From Seriola aureovittata (Eukaryota; Chordata; Actinopteri; Carangiformes; Carangidae), in contig NC_079377.1 in NCBI RefSeq assembly GCF_021018895.1, positions 14,515,001 through 14,579,000 of the forward strand: 64,000 bases of DNA, read 5' to 3'. The stretch's first letter is position 1. Each line of letters begins with the position of its first letter. Below the pieces are notes generated by a model, which saw nothing but the letters and a program-made list of their open reading frames with translations, had not been told where the DNA came from and made no database searches. The position numbers and the translations under genes were made by a program. Positions 1 to 17,802 of the stretch are shown here, piece by piece.

Positions 1-429
1 ATGAGGATTTAGCTTGTTTATTATATGTTACAAACTCTCATATTTTTCCCTGATTTGTTTTAAATCTGAATGCTAAAAATTCCAACTGCACGCTACCTCT
101 CCACATCCAAAGATTTTTCCACAAAGAAATAATTTAATCATATTTAGCTTATACTGGTGTGTGTGGACATGCAACTCCTTATCAGCTCATTTGGAGCTTT
201 TTACTCATCTCGCTGTGCAGCCATTAGCAGACATCCTGGCTGAAAACATGTTTTGAAACTGAATGCCAAACATTTCAAATTGCCTAACATTTTGGCAAGA
301 AGAATTCCCAAATTATTCTCGTTTTTGGATGGATATGCACCTCTGTTGGCTTTCTACTGACTCTTTTCCTGGCCAGTTGAAACTTCATCTGACATCAGGC
401 GCATGTTTGTGTTTTGATCTACTTTCCAG
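1..429 (+). other. zmiz1 intron (3' part)
   Basis: This stretch ends in a polypyrimidine-AG acceptor at 428-429, and the reading frame upstream of 430 does not resemble ZMIZ1. I see no other exon or repeat in it. Confidence 0.7.
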
Positions 430-6678
<6,249 letters not shown>

Positions 6679-7304
6679 TCCCTCACCTCCCCTACAAGCC
6701 CTCCTGCGCCTACAGGAGTGGTGACGTGTTTGACTGTCCGTCCACAGACACTTCACCCACCTCCGGTCGTCACTTCAAGCAGCTTCCTGTGCTCACGCAC
6801 GCACACACATACACAATCTCTCGACAGATAATGTGTGGCATAGGAGCCCGGCTATAAAAGAGGCACCTGTTTGGGAACTCCAAAGGGGAAAGCAGGAATG
6901 CCACTCATCCCCGTACTCCCTTTTCTTTTCCTCCTGTAAAGATTCCACGCACCAGTTCCACCGCCTCTGACTCGAAACATGCCATTTACAGCCATGTTGG
7001 CGGGCACTAAAGTGATATTATATATATACATATATGATATTTGTGACTTTTCAACTGAAAACTGTGCAGCTATAATCATCATGTGTAACAACACGGAGGA
7101 GACCGGAGCCTTTGTGGGCTCTAGGAAAAGTGTTGTAGCTTTGTTTTATTGTTTGTTTGTTTGTTTGTTTTTAATTATAATTTTCCTTTTGTGAAAAAAG
7201 ATAAGTCCAAGGGAATTATTGTCTTGTAAGAATGTTTTTATCCTGTTGGAAATGTGTTCTTCCAAAACTTTGGCACATGCCATGCCCTTTGACCCACAGA
7301 CTTC

Positions 7305-7426
<122 letters not shown>

Positions 7427-8545
7427 TGAGAGAGTGTGTGAGAGACAGTTGAATAACTAGAACTCATCAGAATCAGAGCACTGAAAGGACGAGCTAAAAT
7501 GTCCTCCAGTGTCAACATAGGAAAAGAGCGCACGTTGTGCAATGTAGTGGGTGTGTCAGTGTGTGTATATACATGTGTGTGTCTGCGTGTATGTTTACGT
7601 GTTCCCTTTTGTTTGCCTGCAAGCGTATGTGAAAGACAGTGGGGGGAGAGAGTTTGAGACAGAGGAGGGAAGAAAAATATTGAATGGAAGACAGATAAAA
7701 CAATCCACTTTCTCCACCCTGTCTGCAGTTTGTATTTGTTGTACCGTTTCGCTCGTCCTCATCAAATTCAGCACCATTTTGTTCACAAGTGCATGTGTGC
7801 CAACGGCTCCTGTTGTCTTTGTCCAGCCTAAACGTGCTTGATCAAATAATTTTCTCTCTTGTCTTTATATTTATTATTTCATTTCAAATTGGCCTGTTTT
7901 TTGTTTTGTTTTGTTTTGTTTTTTGTTTTTTTACTGTTGTCCTTTTTTATGTGTTTTATCTTTGTCCCACATTGAAATGAATCAGATACACATCACCAAA
8001 GTTGTCCTATGCTTTTTGTAAGGATTTGGGCCTGGATATTATGTTGGTGTAAGAGCAGGATTTCAACATCCTACAGACGTCTACAGAACATTTTAAATCG
8101 CTGTATTTTATAGAAACGTCTGTGTGATTGTACTGATCTTTCCTTTTGTTGTTTTGTTACTGTTGAACTGCATCTTTTTGGGAAAAACATCCTGCATGAT
8201 CCAACAGTGTTTCCAGAGCTGTTGTATATACCCTTTGTGAATACTTTGTGACTGTACAGTACTGTACCTATCTATTACTGCAACTACATGGTACTGTATG
8301 TCTGTCGAGGACTACACATACTCACACACACTCACAAACACACACAGAATCCCCTCTAACCAGTCCAACATTGTAACGAATTGATCCAAATGCACTCTCA
8401 CTGGCCTTGTGTTAAGTACCTGTGTATTGTGAACAGTTTTTCCATTACCCTGTGACAATGCATCAGCAAAAAGGAATATTTGAATTATTCAGCAGGCAAG
8501 TTGTGAGTTATTTTAGTTTTATTTCATATATGTATATACACACAC

Positions 8546-8552
<7 letters not shown>

Positions 8553-8596
<44 letters not shown>
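8553..8596 (+). repeat. (TA)22 microsatellite with flanking TATG/TGTA repeats
   Basis: An uninterrupted TA run of 44 bases, bordered by CACACATGTGTG to the left and by TATG/TGTA-rich sequence up to about 8690. Confidence 0.97.
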
Positions 8597-8602
<6 letters not shown>

Positions 8603-9421
8603 TACATGTATGTGTATATACTGTATATGTATGTGTGTGTGTATATATATACTGTATGTATGTATGTATATGTATATGTATACACATATATATCTACAAA
8701 TTAGCAGTTTTTTCTGTGTAAAAGATTGCAGCTTAGAGGTCCAAATTTCTCCAAAATGTATTTGTTTAATATTATTGGAACAAGTGACCTCGTCCTCTTT
8801 ATTTAAAGTGAGAATGTGCAAAATGTCCTCTGAATTGTTTTGAGGCCTGATAATGAGCTTTTGATAACCATACTTAGCAAAAATGTGTGAATATGATTTG
8901 TGTATTTTCATCACATTTTATATTGTTTTAAGTTATTATTTTTGTCCAGTGTTTTTTATGACAGGTATAATTTGGTTTACACAGTTTTATGCAGTACCAA
9001 TGAATTACATACATACAATACAATGGATTTAAAACATACTATATGCAGATAAAAATTCCCCCATTTGAGATTTGTAATCCATTTGAATAATCAAATGTGG
9101 CTTTACTGGTCTTCAGAGTTGATTGAATCACCCGCATATAACACAGTTGAAGGATCAGATGTTGTTTGTTTGTTTGTTTGTTTAAATGTTTGTTAAAGAC
9201 AATGCACTGCCGCATTGGGATATTTTATTTCCCTACACAGTGTGTAACTGTAACTGTAACCTGTCACAAAATCACACCTAGTAATTTGAGCGACACAAAT
9301 TGTCTGATTGCAGACATTGGAAATTGAGTTGAGGATTGGAAAGAGAATGCAATTAATATTGTAAATTGAAATTTTGGGGGAGACCCCTCCTACTTGCATT
9401 ACAAGGATAGGTTGTGGCAGA

Positions 9422-9443
9422 GGGTTGGGGGTGGGGGTTGGGG
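9422..9443 (+). other. G-quadruplex pattern in zmiz1 3'UTR
   Basis: Four G runs of 3, 5, 5 and 4 separated by loops of 2, 1 and 2 bases on the transcribed strand, which meets the usual G3+N1-7 rule for an intramolecular quadruplex. Confidence 0.7.
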
Positions 9444-10070
9444 ATATAAGGGATACGTGTATATAATGTAAATGACAAATAGAGACACGTTAACAGAAAT
9501 GTATTCATTTTCTCCAGGGGGAGTGTGCATAGTGTATTTAGAATTTGTAAAGCTTGCATCCTCCTGTCAAGACATTGAATTGGGAAAATGTGTTTGATTG
9601 CGTCTGTGCAGACCTCTCTAACAACGCCTGTTCATTTATGTAAGATACTTTATGTGCCCCTCCACGTGGGGTTTCCAAGAAAAAAAGACATTTTTCCTTT
9701 GTGTAATATTAAACTTCTGTGTATTTCTCTATTACCTGTGTACTTTATAAAGGTGCTAAAAAAATTATTAAAACCTTTTGAGGTATAATTGGGACTTGGA
9801 GACATTGAGCTTTGAGTGGCTCTTAAGGGTTGTTTCCAAATTTACAGTTTGTAAAAAATTTTGTCAAATTTATAATTTTTATGCAATTTGGCAAAATATG
9901 CTATAAGGTACAATCTGAAGTGATTGGCACTACAGGTGGCAGTTGTCTCTTTGGTTTTGTACATTCTATGTACAATCATTTCATATTCTAAACTGGTCAG
10001 AAAAACATTGTGATTTTTAGTCTTGCAAATCTGTATGTAGTTAGATGACGTGACATCCTAATATTTATCT

Positions 10071-10076
10071 AATAAA
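10071..10076 (+). terminator. zmiz1 poly(A) signal
   Basis: AATAAA, with a GCCTCTGCGTCTTTT T/GT-rich stretch about 30 bases downstream. It is the last good signal before about 1.9 kb of apparently gene-free DNA. Confidence 0.7.
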
Positions 10077-10098
10077 TATGTATTCAGATGAAACACAA

Positions 10099-11984
10099 TT
10101 AATGGCCTCTGCGTCTTTTGACATACATATATATAATAATATATTATGTATTCAACTTTATATACCTAGAATAAATACTATTTGCAATTACAGTAATTTA
10201 AAAATCATCACACATGTTAATAGTGTGTTTTTACAGGCTTGAATAGCACAGAATAACCAGTAGGCCTTTGTCACTGAAGACATTTTTACATCACATCACA
10301 GTAAGAACAGCATAGATGTAAATAATAAAATGAATGATGGTTGAATATGGGTATAATAATGGGTGCTGGTGTTGCCCTTAATATTATTTGTATCACCTGT
10401 GCTTTTCCTACTATAATAGGTCAAAATGTCAGCTGTGAAAAAAGGTCCACTTCATTAGTTAATTCATAAACTATTAGTAAAAGGACATTGTTTAAATGTA
10501 GAAAAAAAGTGATCTCTTATCCTGTGAGCAGAAATTAACACTGAAAGAAAGTTGATTCAATGACTGTGGCAAACAATCAGCAAATTTTATCTCAATTAAT
10601 TAGTCCAATTACAGATTGGAGCTGTAGAAATTACTGTGGGCCTCCAAGCAATTTTGTGATTAATCCAAGGGGCTTCAAGTGTTCCAGTTAAACAAAACAT
10701 AAGATTACATACTGTAGTCTATGGCTGGATTAGATCAATGTACCTGAGATTGCAATACTAATGATGCTGATGATAAAGTTCCTTCTTGATTAAAAATACT
10801 TGTACAAGGCAATAGTCAACTTTTGCAACATGTGATATGTTGGAAGCATCATTTGAAAATACTGATATTTACATTATGACTGTACACCTCTTTGTGGTTT
10901 AGAAATATTCAAAACAATCTTGCATTTGTGTTTCAAAGGCATTGCTGTTCATCAAAATGACAGTATATACTATATATAGAGTATATACTACCCTGTACCT
11001 GAACATACAGGGGCCCAAAAGTGACATGGGAAATAAATAGGTAAATAAATGAAGACAGCATGTACTTGAAAATAAACAAATACATTTAAATTTTGTCAAA
11101 AAAAGAAGAATAGATAAATACTTATAATTAGCAAATGTCTTTATTTTTTATTTTCAAACTAACATATTTCCACATTTATTTATTAATTCATGTTTTAATT
11201 AATCATGGTCATTTATTTATTAGAATTCATAATATACCCCATACTGTTTTTCATCACAGTGAGTTATTTACTGCAAGAAAACAGCAATGCAAATTACATA
11301 AATGCAAATGATATCAGAATGGTGAGGTTCCTTTTCAGTACCCGCTACTTGAAATGTAAATATGACTGGCAGAGAGGAGCACTGTAAAATTAGCAAATGT
11401 CCTTAGTCATTCCAATAACCTCACATTTCTATAGAAATCAAGAGGAAATCTACATAAACAGTTGATTAACTGCATCATTTACATCCAATCGATGGAGATG
11501 ATCATTTATATTGTGGAATTATGTTGACACAAGTAAAATGTTACTCAAGAGTATTCAAAAGATTATAGAAATACAAAGTATAAATAAGTAAAAATGTAGA
11601 AATATTAGTTCAGCAGTCAATGATTCTTCGCTTAATCACTCTTCTTGAACCAGACAGAAATTCAGAAACTTTTTTCTCCCCTTACAGCGTTCACTGATAG
11701 AGAAATAGTTAAAGTTGAATTTAATAGTTCAATACTGACCAAAGGAACGCCAATCTCAGAAAAAGAATCTCATACAACTCATACAAGGTCAGTTACGTGG
11801 TGTTTCAGGAACTTTCACACAATATACTGGCCTTCCTCAGTGAAGTTGCTCAGTTGTCATGGGGATAGTATAACAAGTATAAAAGCATACAATTTGAAAC
11901 CCATGAAAACTTCATCAGAAATAAACAGAAAGTGCACATTTTGTGAGATTTTAATTTTGTCAACAACTTATTCGTGCTGTTTTA
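10099..11984. other. zmiz1-ppif intergenic region
   Basis: AT-rich DNA without a long ORF or a coding pattern I recognise. It has many short A/T runs and a few AATAAA strings (for example around 10,320 and 11,070) that could be alternative signals. No repeat family was recognised. Confidence 0.6.
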
Positions 11985-12124
11985 CTTCCTGAACACGCGG
12001 TGTCGCTGTTTGTTTTACGCCACGCACATACAGTCAACGTCGCTGCGACGTCACACGTAAACACCATCACAGCGAGCAGCACCCATGGCCTGCAGGTCCT
12101 GTTCACCCTGTCAGCCGAGCAGCG
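11985..12124 (+). promoter_or_regulatory. probable ppif promoter and 5'UTR
   Basis: A CpG-dense island in AT-rich surroundings, directly upstream of the ppif start. It contains GACGTCA at 12047-12053 (seven of eight bases of a CRE palindrome) and no TATA box, which fits a housekeeping-type promoter. The start site of transcription is not determined. Confidence 0.45.
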
Positions 12125-12243
12125 ATGATACAAATAAAAAGCCGCATGAGATACAGCGCGCTGGGCATCGCCGCTGCGAGGCTGGTTTCCTCCGGTCCCA
12201 CCAAAAACCCAGTGGTGTTTTTGGACATCGAGGCCGACAGTGA
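12085..12243 (+). other. upstream ORF overlapping the ppif start
   Basis: An ATG 40 bases upstream of the chosen ppif start, in another frame, opens 52 codons and ends at TGA 12241-12243 inside exon 1. It has G at +4 but C at -3, so its context is mediocre. It matters only if transcription starts upstream of 12,085. The encoded peptide resembles nothing I know. Confidence 0.4.
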
Positions 12244-13990
12244 GTCTCTTGGAAGAATAATCATTGAGGTAGCCAGCTAGCCTCTCCCTGGCCTGACCAG
12301 CAGCATGTCTCACTCTCGTCAAATACACGCTCACAAGGGCAGTGCATTCATGTAAACATTCATCCATGAATTTGAATGTGATTTGTATTATCTTGCAGTT
12401 GAGTGCAGATGTCGTGCCAAAAACTGCAGGTATGTTTAACCACGTCTCTTTAAACAATAACTACTGAACATCGAAACCCTTAAACTGCCCTTGGCTTTTG
12501 CTGATACTAATAAAAATAAGTGTATTTCAACAGAAAACTTCAGAGCACTGTGCACTGGGGAACATGGCTTTGGATACAAGGGATGTGTGTTTCACAGGGT
12601 CATACCAGATTTCATGTGTCAGGTAAGATTAACAGTGAAGACAGTGTTCACATAAGTGTTTACCATGTTGTGTCTTAATGCACTGTGTTTTCTGCTACAG
12701 GGAGGGGATTTCACAAAACACAACGGCACAGGAGGAAAATCTATATATGGGAAAACGTTCAAGGATGAAAACTTCAAATTAAAACACACCGGTCCAGGTA
12801 CGTCTCCACAGCTTCACTTCCACAGTTACTACACCACTCAGTTTAGAGGACACAACAAACTATTCTTCATCCATCCATGATGCGTATTTGTTACAGCTTA
12901 CAGCTTTGCGTTCATATCTATAAGCTAATTAAGAGTTTTAAGTGTGTGACTGCTAGAAAAAACAGTTTTTCCAACCACATTTGAGGCTCTTGTGTAATTC
13001 TGAATCAAATGGTCAATTAAATAGGAGATAGACAGAAAATGAATCAACAATTTTCTTTAGTCACATATCAAGCTAATATGTCAAATATTCTCTAATTCCA
13101 GTCTCTAAAATGTGGGGATTTCAAACATTTTCACCATTTTCTGACATTTTGAGGACTAAATTAGTAGTCAATCAAAAACAATAATCAACTGATTAATTGA
13201 TATTGAAAATAATTCTAATTAGCAGCCCTTATCTTGTTTATATTATGACACATGCCACTTTGCCAGCTTCTTAACAGTATTATTTGATAGATTTTTAATT
13301 CAGCTGCCTCTCCACTAGATGGCGGTGCCTAATGTCATGCAGCTTTAAAACTTCTGGCTATATGCATTCTGCAATCCCCAGGTGAATGACCTACTTTTTA
13401 GTGAGTCAACAAGCACTAATCAAAATAATTCCTTTCTTCAATAAACCTAGTCCATATGCTGATTATTTGGTACTTCATTTGAAAGTGTTGCATAATCACA
13501 GTCTGCGTCAGATTCAGAGAAAAGATGCAGGCCCTTCTCCTAACACAGTTATTGACTTGTGTCATGCTTCCTTTTTGCCACAGTCAGGCCTAAATGTGAC
13601 TGAATCAGTGGTAAAAGGAGGTCAAGATCTTGTTGACTGCATCACATTAAATTGATTTACTTGCCGTCTTTTCGATCTCTGCAGGAACTCTTTCCATGGC
13701 AAACTCGGGGCCAAACACCAACAGCTCCCAGTTCTTCATTTGCACGACTAAAACTGAATGGTAAGTACTCGGTAGAACTTTTTAATCAGTCATCTCAGCA
13801 TAGCCGCTCTGAGTCATCACTTGCTGAATTCACATTTTGTCCCTCCTTTGACAGGCTTGACGGTAAACACGTGGTGTTCGGGCAGGTGAAGGAAGGTATG
13901 GACGTGGTAACTAAGATGGAATCCTTTGGTTTACACGATGGCGGCGTGATCAAGAAAATTGTCATCACTGACTGCGGGGAAATCAAATAA
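12125..13990 (+). CDS. ppif: peptidyl-prolyl cis-trans isomerase F (mitochondrial cyclophilin D)
   Basis: Prolyl isomerase of the mitochondrial matrix and, from family knowledge, cyclosporin-sensitive regulator of the permeability transition pore. Exons: 12125-12268, 12399-12429, 12534-12622, 12701-12797, 13685-13760, 13855-13990; the frame is continuous to TAA, 190 aa. Residues 1-27 carry five basic and no acidic residues, as expected for a targeting peptide, although shorter than the human one. The cyclophilin domain runs from NPVVFLDIE (28) to the end. The active-site set is complete: R80, F85, M86, Q88 in [11 protein letters not shown]138 in SQFFIC, W146 and H151 in [11 protein letters not shown]. 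The C-terminal ITDCG keeps the Cys equivalent to human C203. The start has G at -3; Met8 is an alternative. Cytosolic cyclophilin A is disfavoured by the leader and by the zmiz1/zcchc24 neighbours. Confidence 0.93.
12975..13231 (-). mobile_element. decayed copy of a hAT-like MITE family (reverse orientation)
   Basis: Reading the minus strand from 13231 gives AAGGGCTGCTAATTAG, then AT-rich text with TTGATTATTG and TTGAAATCCCC, resembling the better copy at 39496-39814. Family assignment is from memory of fish genomes; the outer (lower-coordinate) edge is blurred. Confidence 0.5.
13312..13323 (+). promoter_or_regulatory. CTCF-like motif in ppif intron 4
   Basis: CCACTAGATGGC matches the published core CCASYAGRKGGC at all 12 positions and is followed by GGTG, which also fits the longer motif. 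Confidence 0.5.
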
Positions 13991-14378
13991 CACCTAAGAT
14001 TGCACAGGGACTTCTGTGGGGTGACTCACTATGCAGCCATTTGGTATTTACTTTATCTGTCCTCCCGTTTTCATGATACTTTCAAGGAGGAGCTGTCACA
14101 GGTGATCCTGTTCTTCCCTAAAATCTGATATTTCTACCGTGGATTACAATTTTAAAAGATCCGTAGATTTAGCTTCAAATCATCAGATATGACAAGTTTA
14201 CATTGCGTGTTTGCTTATAAATAATGCTAACAATGGAAAGACTGGTAGTTACACTGGTACATTTTTATCTTGGCTCTTACTGATCTCTTGTTTTTCTACG
14301 TTTTACCTTGACCCAGAAAGTTGTTGTTGTGCGATTACTCTCTATTTCCTGCCAAATAAATGAACATTTTCAGATTTT
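13991..14378 (+). other. ppif: ppif 3' untranslated region with poly(A) signal
   Basis: It runs from the ppif stop to just after AATAAA at 14355-14360, which is followed by a T-rich stretch (CATTTTCAGATTTTAC). A later AATAAA near 15,514 could give a longer form. No coding or repeat features are seen. Confidence 0.55.
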
Positions 14379-15604
14379 ACTAGCTCTGTTCCTAGTACAG
14401 GACATTTGCTCTCATGTGCCACCAACCCCGCTGGTTTTAAAGCTTCCTGGAAATGATCCAGCAGCTTTTTTTAGACAGCGGCTCTCCACCACGACTGACT
14501 TCCTGTCCATCAGAGCAGGATGTGACATCACGTGACATCCACCTACAGTGGAGCTGAAGTATCACATGAAATCAGTTGACAGATGATAGACCTGTGGGCT
14601 ATAGCCTCATTGGACACAGACGATTTAATCTGCTGGAACCATAAAGGAACCTGAAAATGTCTTTAGCTTGTATGTGGGCTGCTCTTCCTTCACAGCCTCT
14701 TTAATTCGAAACGCAGAGTGTTCGGAGGAGAGTGAGAGAAAGATAGAGGGAGAGAAAAGAAGGCCCGGACATGTCTGAAGGCCAGAGACTGGGTGGTGCC
14801 TCTTATCGAGCTAATACTTTATGAAAGTAAATAATGAAGCGACGTGAAAAAGCAGCTCTTGCCCCTAAATGAAACCATATGCGCACTGACCTTCCACCGT
14901 TTGTTTGAATTCTCAGATTACATTGTTGCTATAGAGACTTTGCAGCTCTCTCTCTGTTTGAGCTAGAGATGTTGTAACAAACTTGATATAATTTGGGTCC
15001 CCACCCTCTGGTTTAGTTTTAGTTATTTGGAATGCATGTCCAATATTGTGCATGGAAACTTGGCTCGAGAGGCGGCAGTGCTGCGGCCAACGTTTAATAC
15101 ACATGCAAAACAATGACATCTTTACAACTGGTACAAACTGGTTCTTCTGCTGTAAATGTCTACATTTATCAAGCAGCACCCATGTCAGCTGGGTGTCCTT
15201 TTTTGTGTGTTTTGGTTTTCCTGTCCACAGTTTGACCCAAAGTGTTGAAATCGGCTCCTATCACCTCGATGTGTCTGTTATCTTTTCAGCACGTTCACGG
15301 AAAGTGAGGGAAAAAGTCCCTCCTTCTTCTGTGTTACACAACAGCCATGAATAATCCATTGGACAGTTCTTTTATCATAATCTATACGCTTATGTAAGGC
15401 TTGGAGCTTGCAGTCAAAGACACAGAACAGAGTGATGATGAAAACATATACTCTCTGTAATGAATATTATATGGACAGGAGCTCCACAGAAAACAATGTG
15501 TTGCTTTTGGCAGAAATAAAAGTCCAGAGTGAACACCTCCCAGTTACTGGTTACAAAAATTCAGCACAGGATCCAAACAAATGAAAACCACATTATCCAA
15601 GCAG
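14379..15604. other. intergenic gap between convergent ppif and zcchc24
   Basis: The two genes point towards each other across this stretch. Short ORFs in it have no recognisable product. A purine-rich patch (GAGAG-rich, about 14,725-14,765) is the only visible bias. Confidence 0.55.
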
Positions 15605-15622
15605 TCCTAATTCAATATGACT

Positions 15623-15628
15623 TTTATT
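15623..15628 (-). terminator. candidate distal zcchc24 poly(A) signal
   Basis: Minus-strand AATAAA in GATGAATAAAAGTC. It is the most distal good signal before the convergent ppif gene. Confidence 0.45.
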
Positions 15629-17375
15629 CATCAAACCTTCGACAGCTCTATAGAACTAAAATGTTTTCCCAACTAACAAATAAGGCACATTTTGGAATGC
15701 CGTTTTATGGACATGAAAAACAGACCTGTGGTCTACTCTCTAAACCATGACTGTCCTTGTTTCCCAAAATCATTGTCTTCCCAACCTCACGCCTGTGTTC
15801 TGTCCAATTCAAATATTACATTATTGCAATATTGCATTACAAACATCTCAAGTGATACAGACAGCAAAGAATACAAACATAACTTTCCAAATTGACCACA
15901 TAAGTGTTAACACATTACATTCAGTAAATATGTATTATTCATAGAGGCTACACTAGCAGTAAATGAAATACTTCACGCCTAATAACAATCAGAAGTTGCT
16001 GATAACGTTAACAGCATGTACTGAAGAAAACTACCGTAAAGTATTTAAATAAGTATACATTGCACAAAATAATATTTCTTTCCAAACCAAACACATGCAC
16101 ATGCAAACTCTAAAATAGTTCTTTGTCACACACGCTTTCTTGACAAAAAGTATACACTCCCTAAACTACTAATAACACCATAACATTTTATAATAGTTTC
16201 TTGTCATTGCTGCTTTAAGCAAACTACATCTCACAGTTTAACGTGCTTATACAGTGGTGAGTATCCGTCACTAATTATTAAAAAAAAAAAAAAGATTTCT
16301 GCATGTTAACACAACATATCTTCATAATATTGTAGTTACTGTTTACAAAATGAATACATGCGACTCTATGGATGTAAATGGCAGCTCACAATTAGTTACA
16401 GATAGCAACTGAATAACATTGTGGGTTATTCAACACTGATAACATCATAAAACAAAACACAAAAATACAATGGCTTATAATTGAGAAAGGGTATTAATTA
16501 TGTACCAGCTGTTTTTTTTTTAATAATATTCTATGTAGACATCAATATTTCCTTCTTAGTGTAACTTTGTTGCATATTCTATACAAAAAGTGTTGTAAAA
16601 AATCTTTCCATAAATATTTCTGCAGGATAACCCCTCAGATTATTGTAAAACATAAAGAAAAAACAAAAAAACTCCCAGCTTTGTTTATTTCTCAGCAATA
16701 GGCCCTTCTTCACACACACAAAAAAAAGCTTCAATATTGCATAATGCTTCAAAAGAGCTAATATCCTTGAAAATGATGGCCATCAAATATATACATAAAA
16801 CAGTCTATCTTTGTCAGGGAAATAACTCTTGAGTTTTTGCAGATTGCTTTAAAATTTTCAACATCTATTAAGTGTTCCAAAATACACATCTCATTCATAG
16901 AAAATAACAAATTTGAACTGAAAAGGTACTAGAAAAGTCAAGTATATGTAATTCAAGACACTACGTCTGAAAGCAGTGATTTCTTTTTTTCAAATGTATT
17001 GTATCAGCTGCTTCCATTGGCTCTTGATTTGCCATTTAAAATGGCCTCCTCATAACATGTCTCAGGGCGGAATCGAACTCTTCAACAGGATTTCTCATTT
17101 CTATTTTACCAGAAGTCTGTGAATCACTATAATGTTGTTACTTGTTTATGAGGTTAGTTATAAGGCATCATTGGTATCTTTTCCTCTCACTGGAGCCACA
17201 TTGTATGACAATAAGGTTCAGATGTAAAGACCTGTTAGGTTAGTCTCATCACACAAAAGAAAGCAAAAGAAAGACGATGTTAACAGTAAGAGATATGGAT
17301 TGTTCCCAGCAGTGGCGGGGCCATAAGGAGAACCTTTCTTTTGGATTAAGCGCAACTGCCAATTCTATCTTTTAA

Positions 17376-17802
17376 AGGGGCACTTCACCAATCACTCCTG
17401 AAGTTCAGGTTACTTATCACAGGGAGTCCTGTGCTGAGTGCGAAAGACAGTTGTATAATGTCTTTTGTGGCTCGCGAGGAGGTTTGTCGAGTCTGAGGAA
17501 ATAGCCCTGATGATGTCAGGGTGATGTCATCATGGCTATCTCCACTTGGGCGTGGAGACACATTTTTAAGAAAAAGCCTGTGTTACAAACGGGGGGTGTG
17601 GAGTTTTAAACGTGTATGCATTTACCAGACAGATGCTATTAAGTTGCATTATGGGAAAGGTAGGATCCAAGCTTGAGACATACAAAGGCCTAAAAGCAAG
17701 GATATCTCAGGCTCTGCTGCATTGATTTAGACTTTTCTTTAGTGTCTCCTGGATGCCTCTTAACTTTGTGGAACTTCAGTACTAACTCGCTGGAGTGCCC
17801 CT
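17376..17802. mobile_element. piggyBac-type MITE with TTAA target duplication
   Basis: The element begins AGGGGCACT and ends AGTGCCCCT, perfect inverted ends, and is bordered on both sides by TTAA (17372-17375 and 17803-17806), the target duplication used by piggyBac transposons. It is 427 bp with no ORF, so non-autonomous. An internal GATGTCATCATGGC region is also palindrome-like. Family name is inferred from ends and target site. Confidence 0.75.

Larger units (their letters stand above)
12798..13684 (+). other. ppif intron 4
   Basis: The largest ppif intron (887 bp), GTACGT to CTGCAG. It holds a decayed MITE copy and a CTCF-like site (separate entries). The remainder shows nothing further. 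Confidence 0.8.

Noticed and set aside
8422..8914. Tyr-Ile-rich ORFs on both strands
   Set aside because: They read through the (TA)22 repeat; the composition is not protein-like.
11960..12457. 165-codon minus-strand ORF over ppif exon 1
   Set aside because: No family resemblance; opposite the CpG-rich ppif promoter and exon 1, where open frames arise from low stop density.
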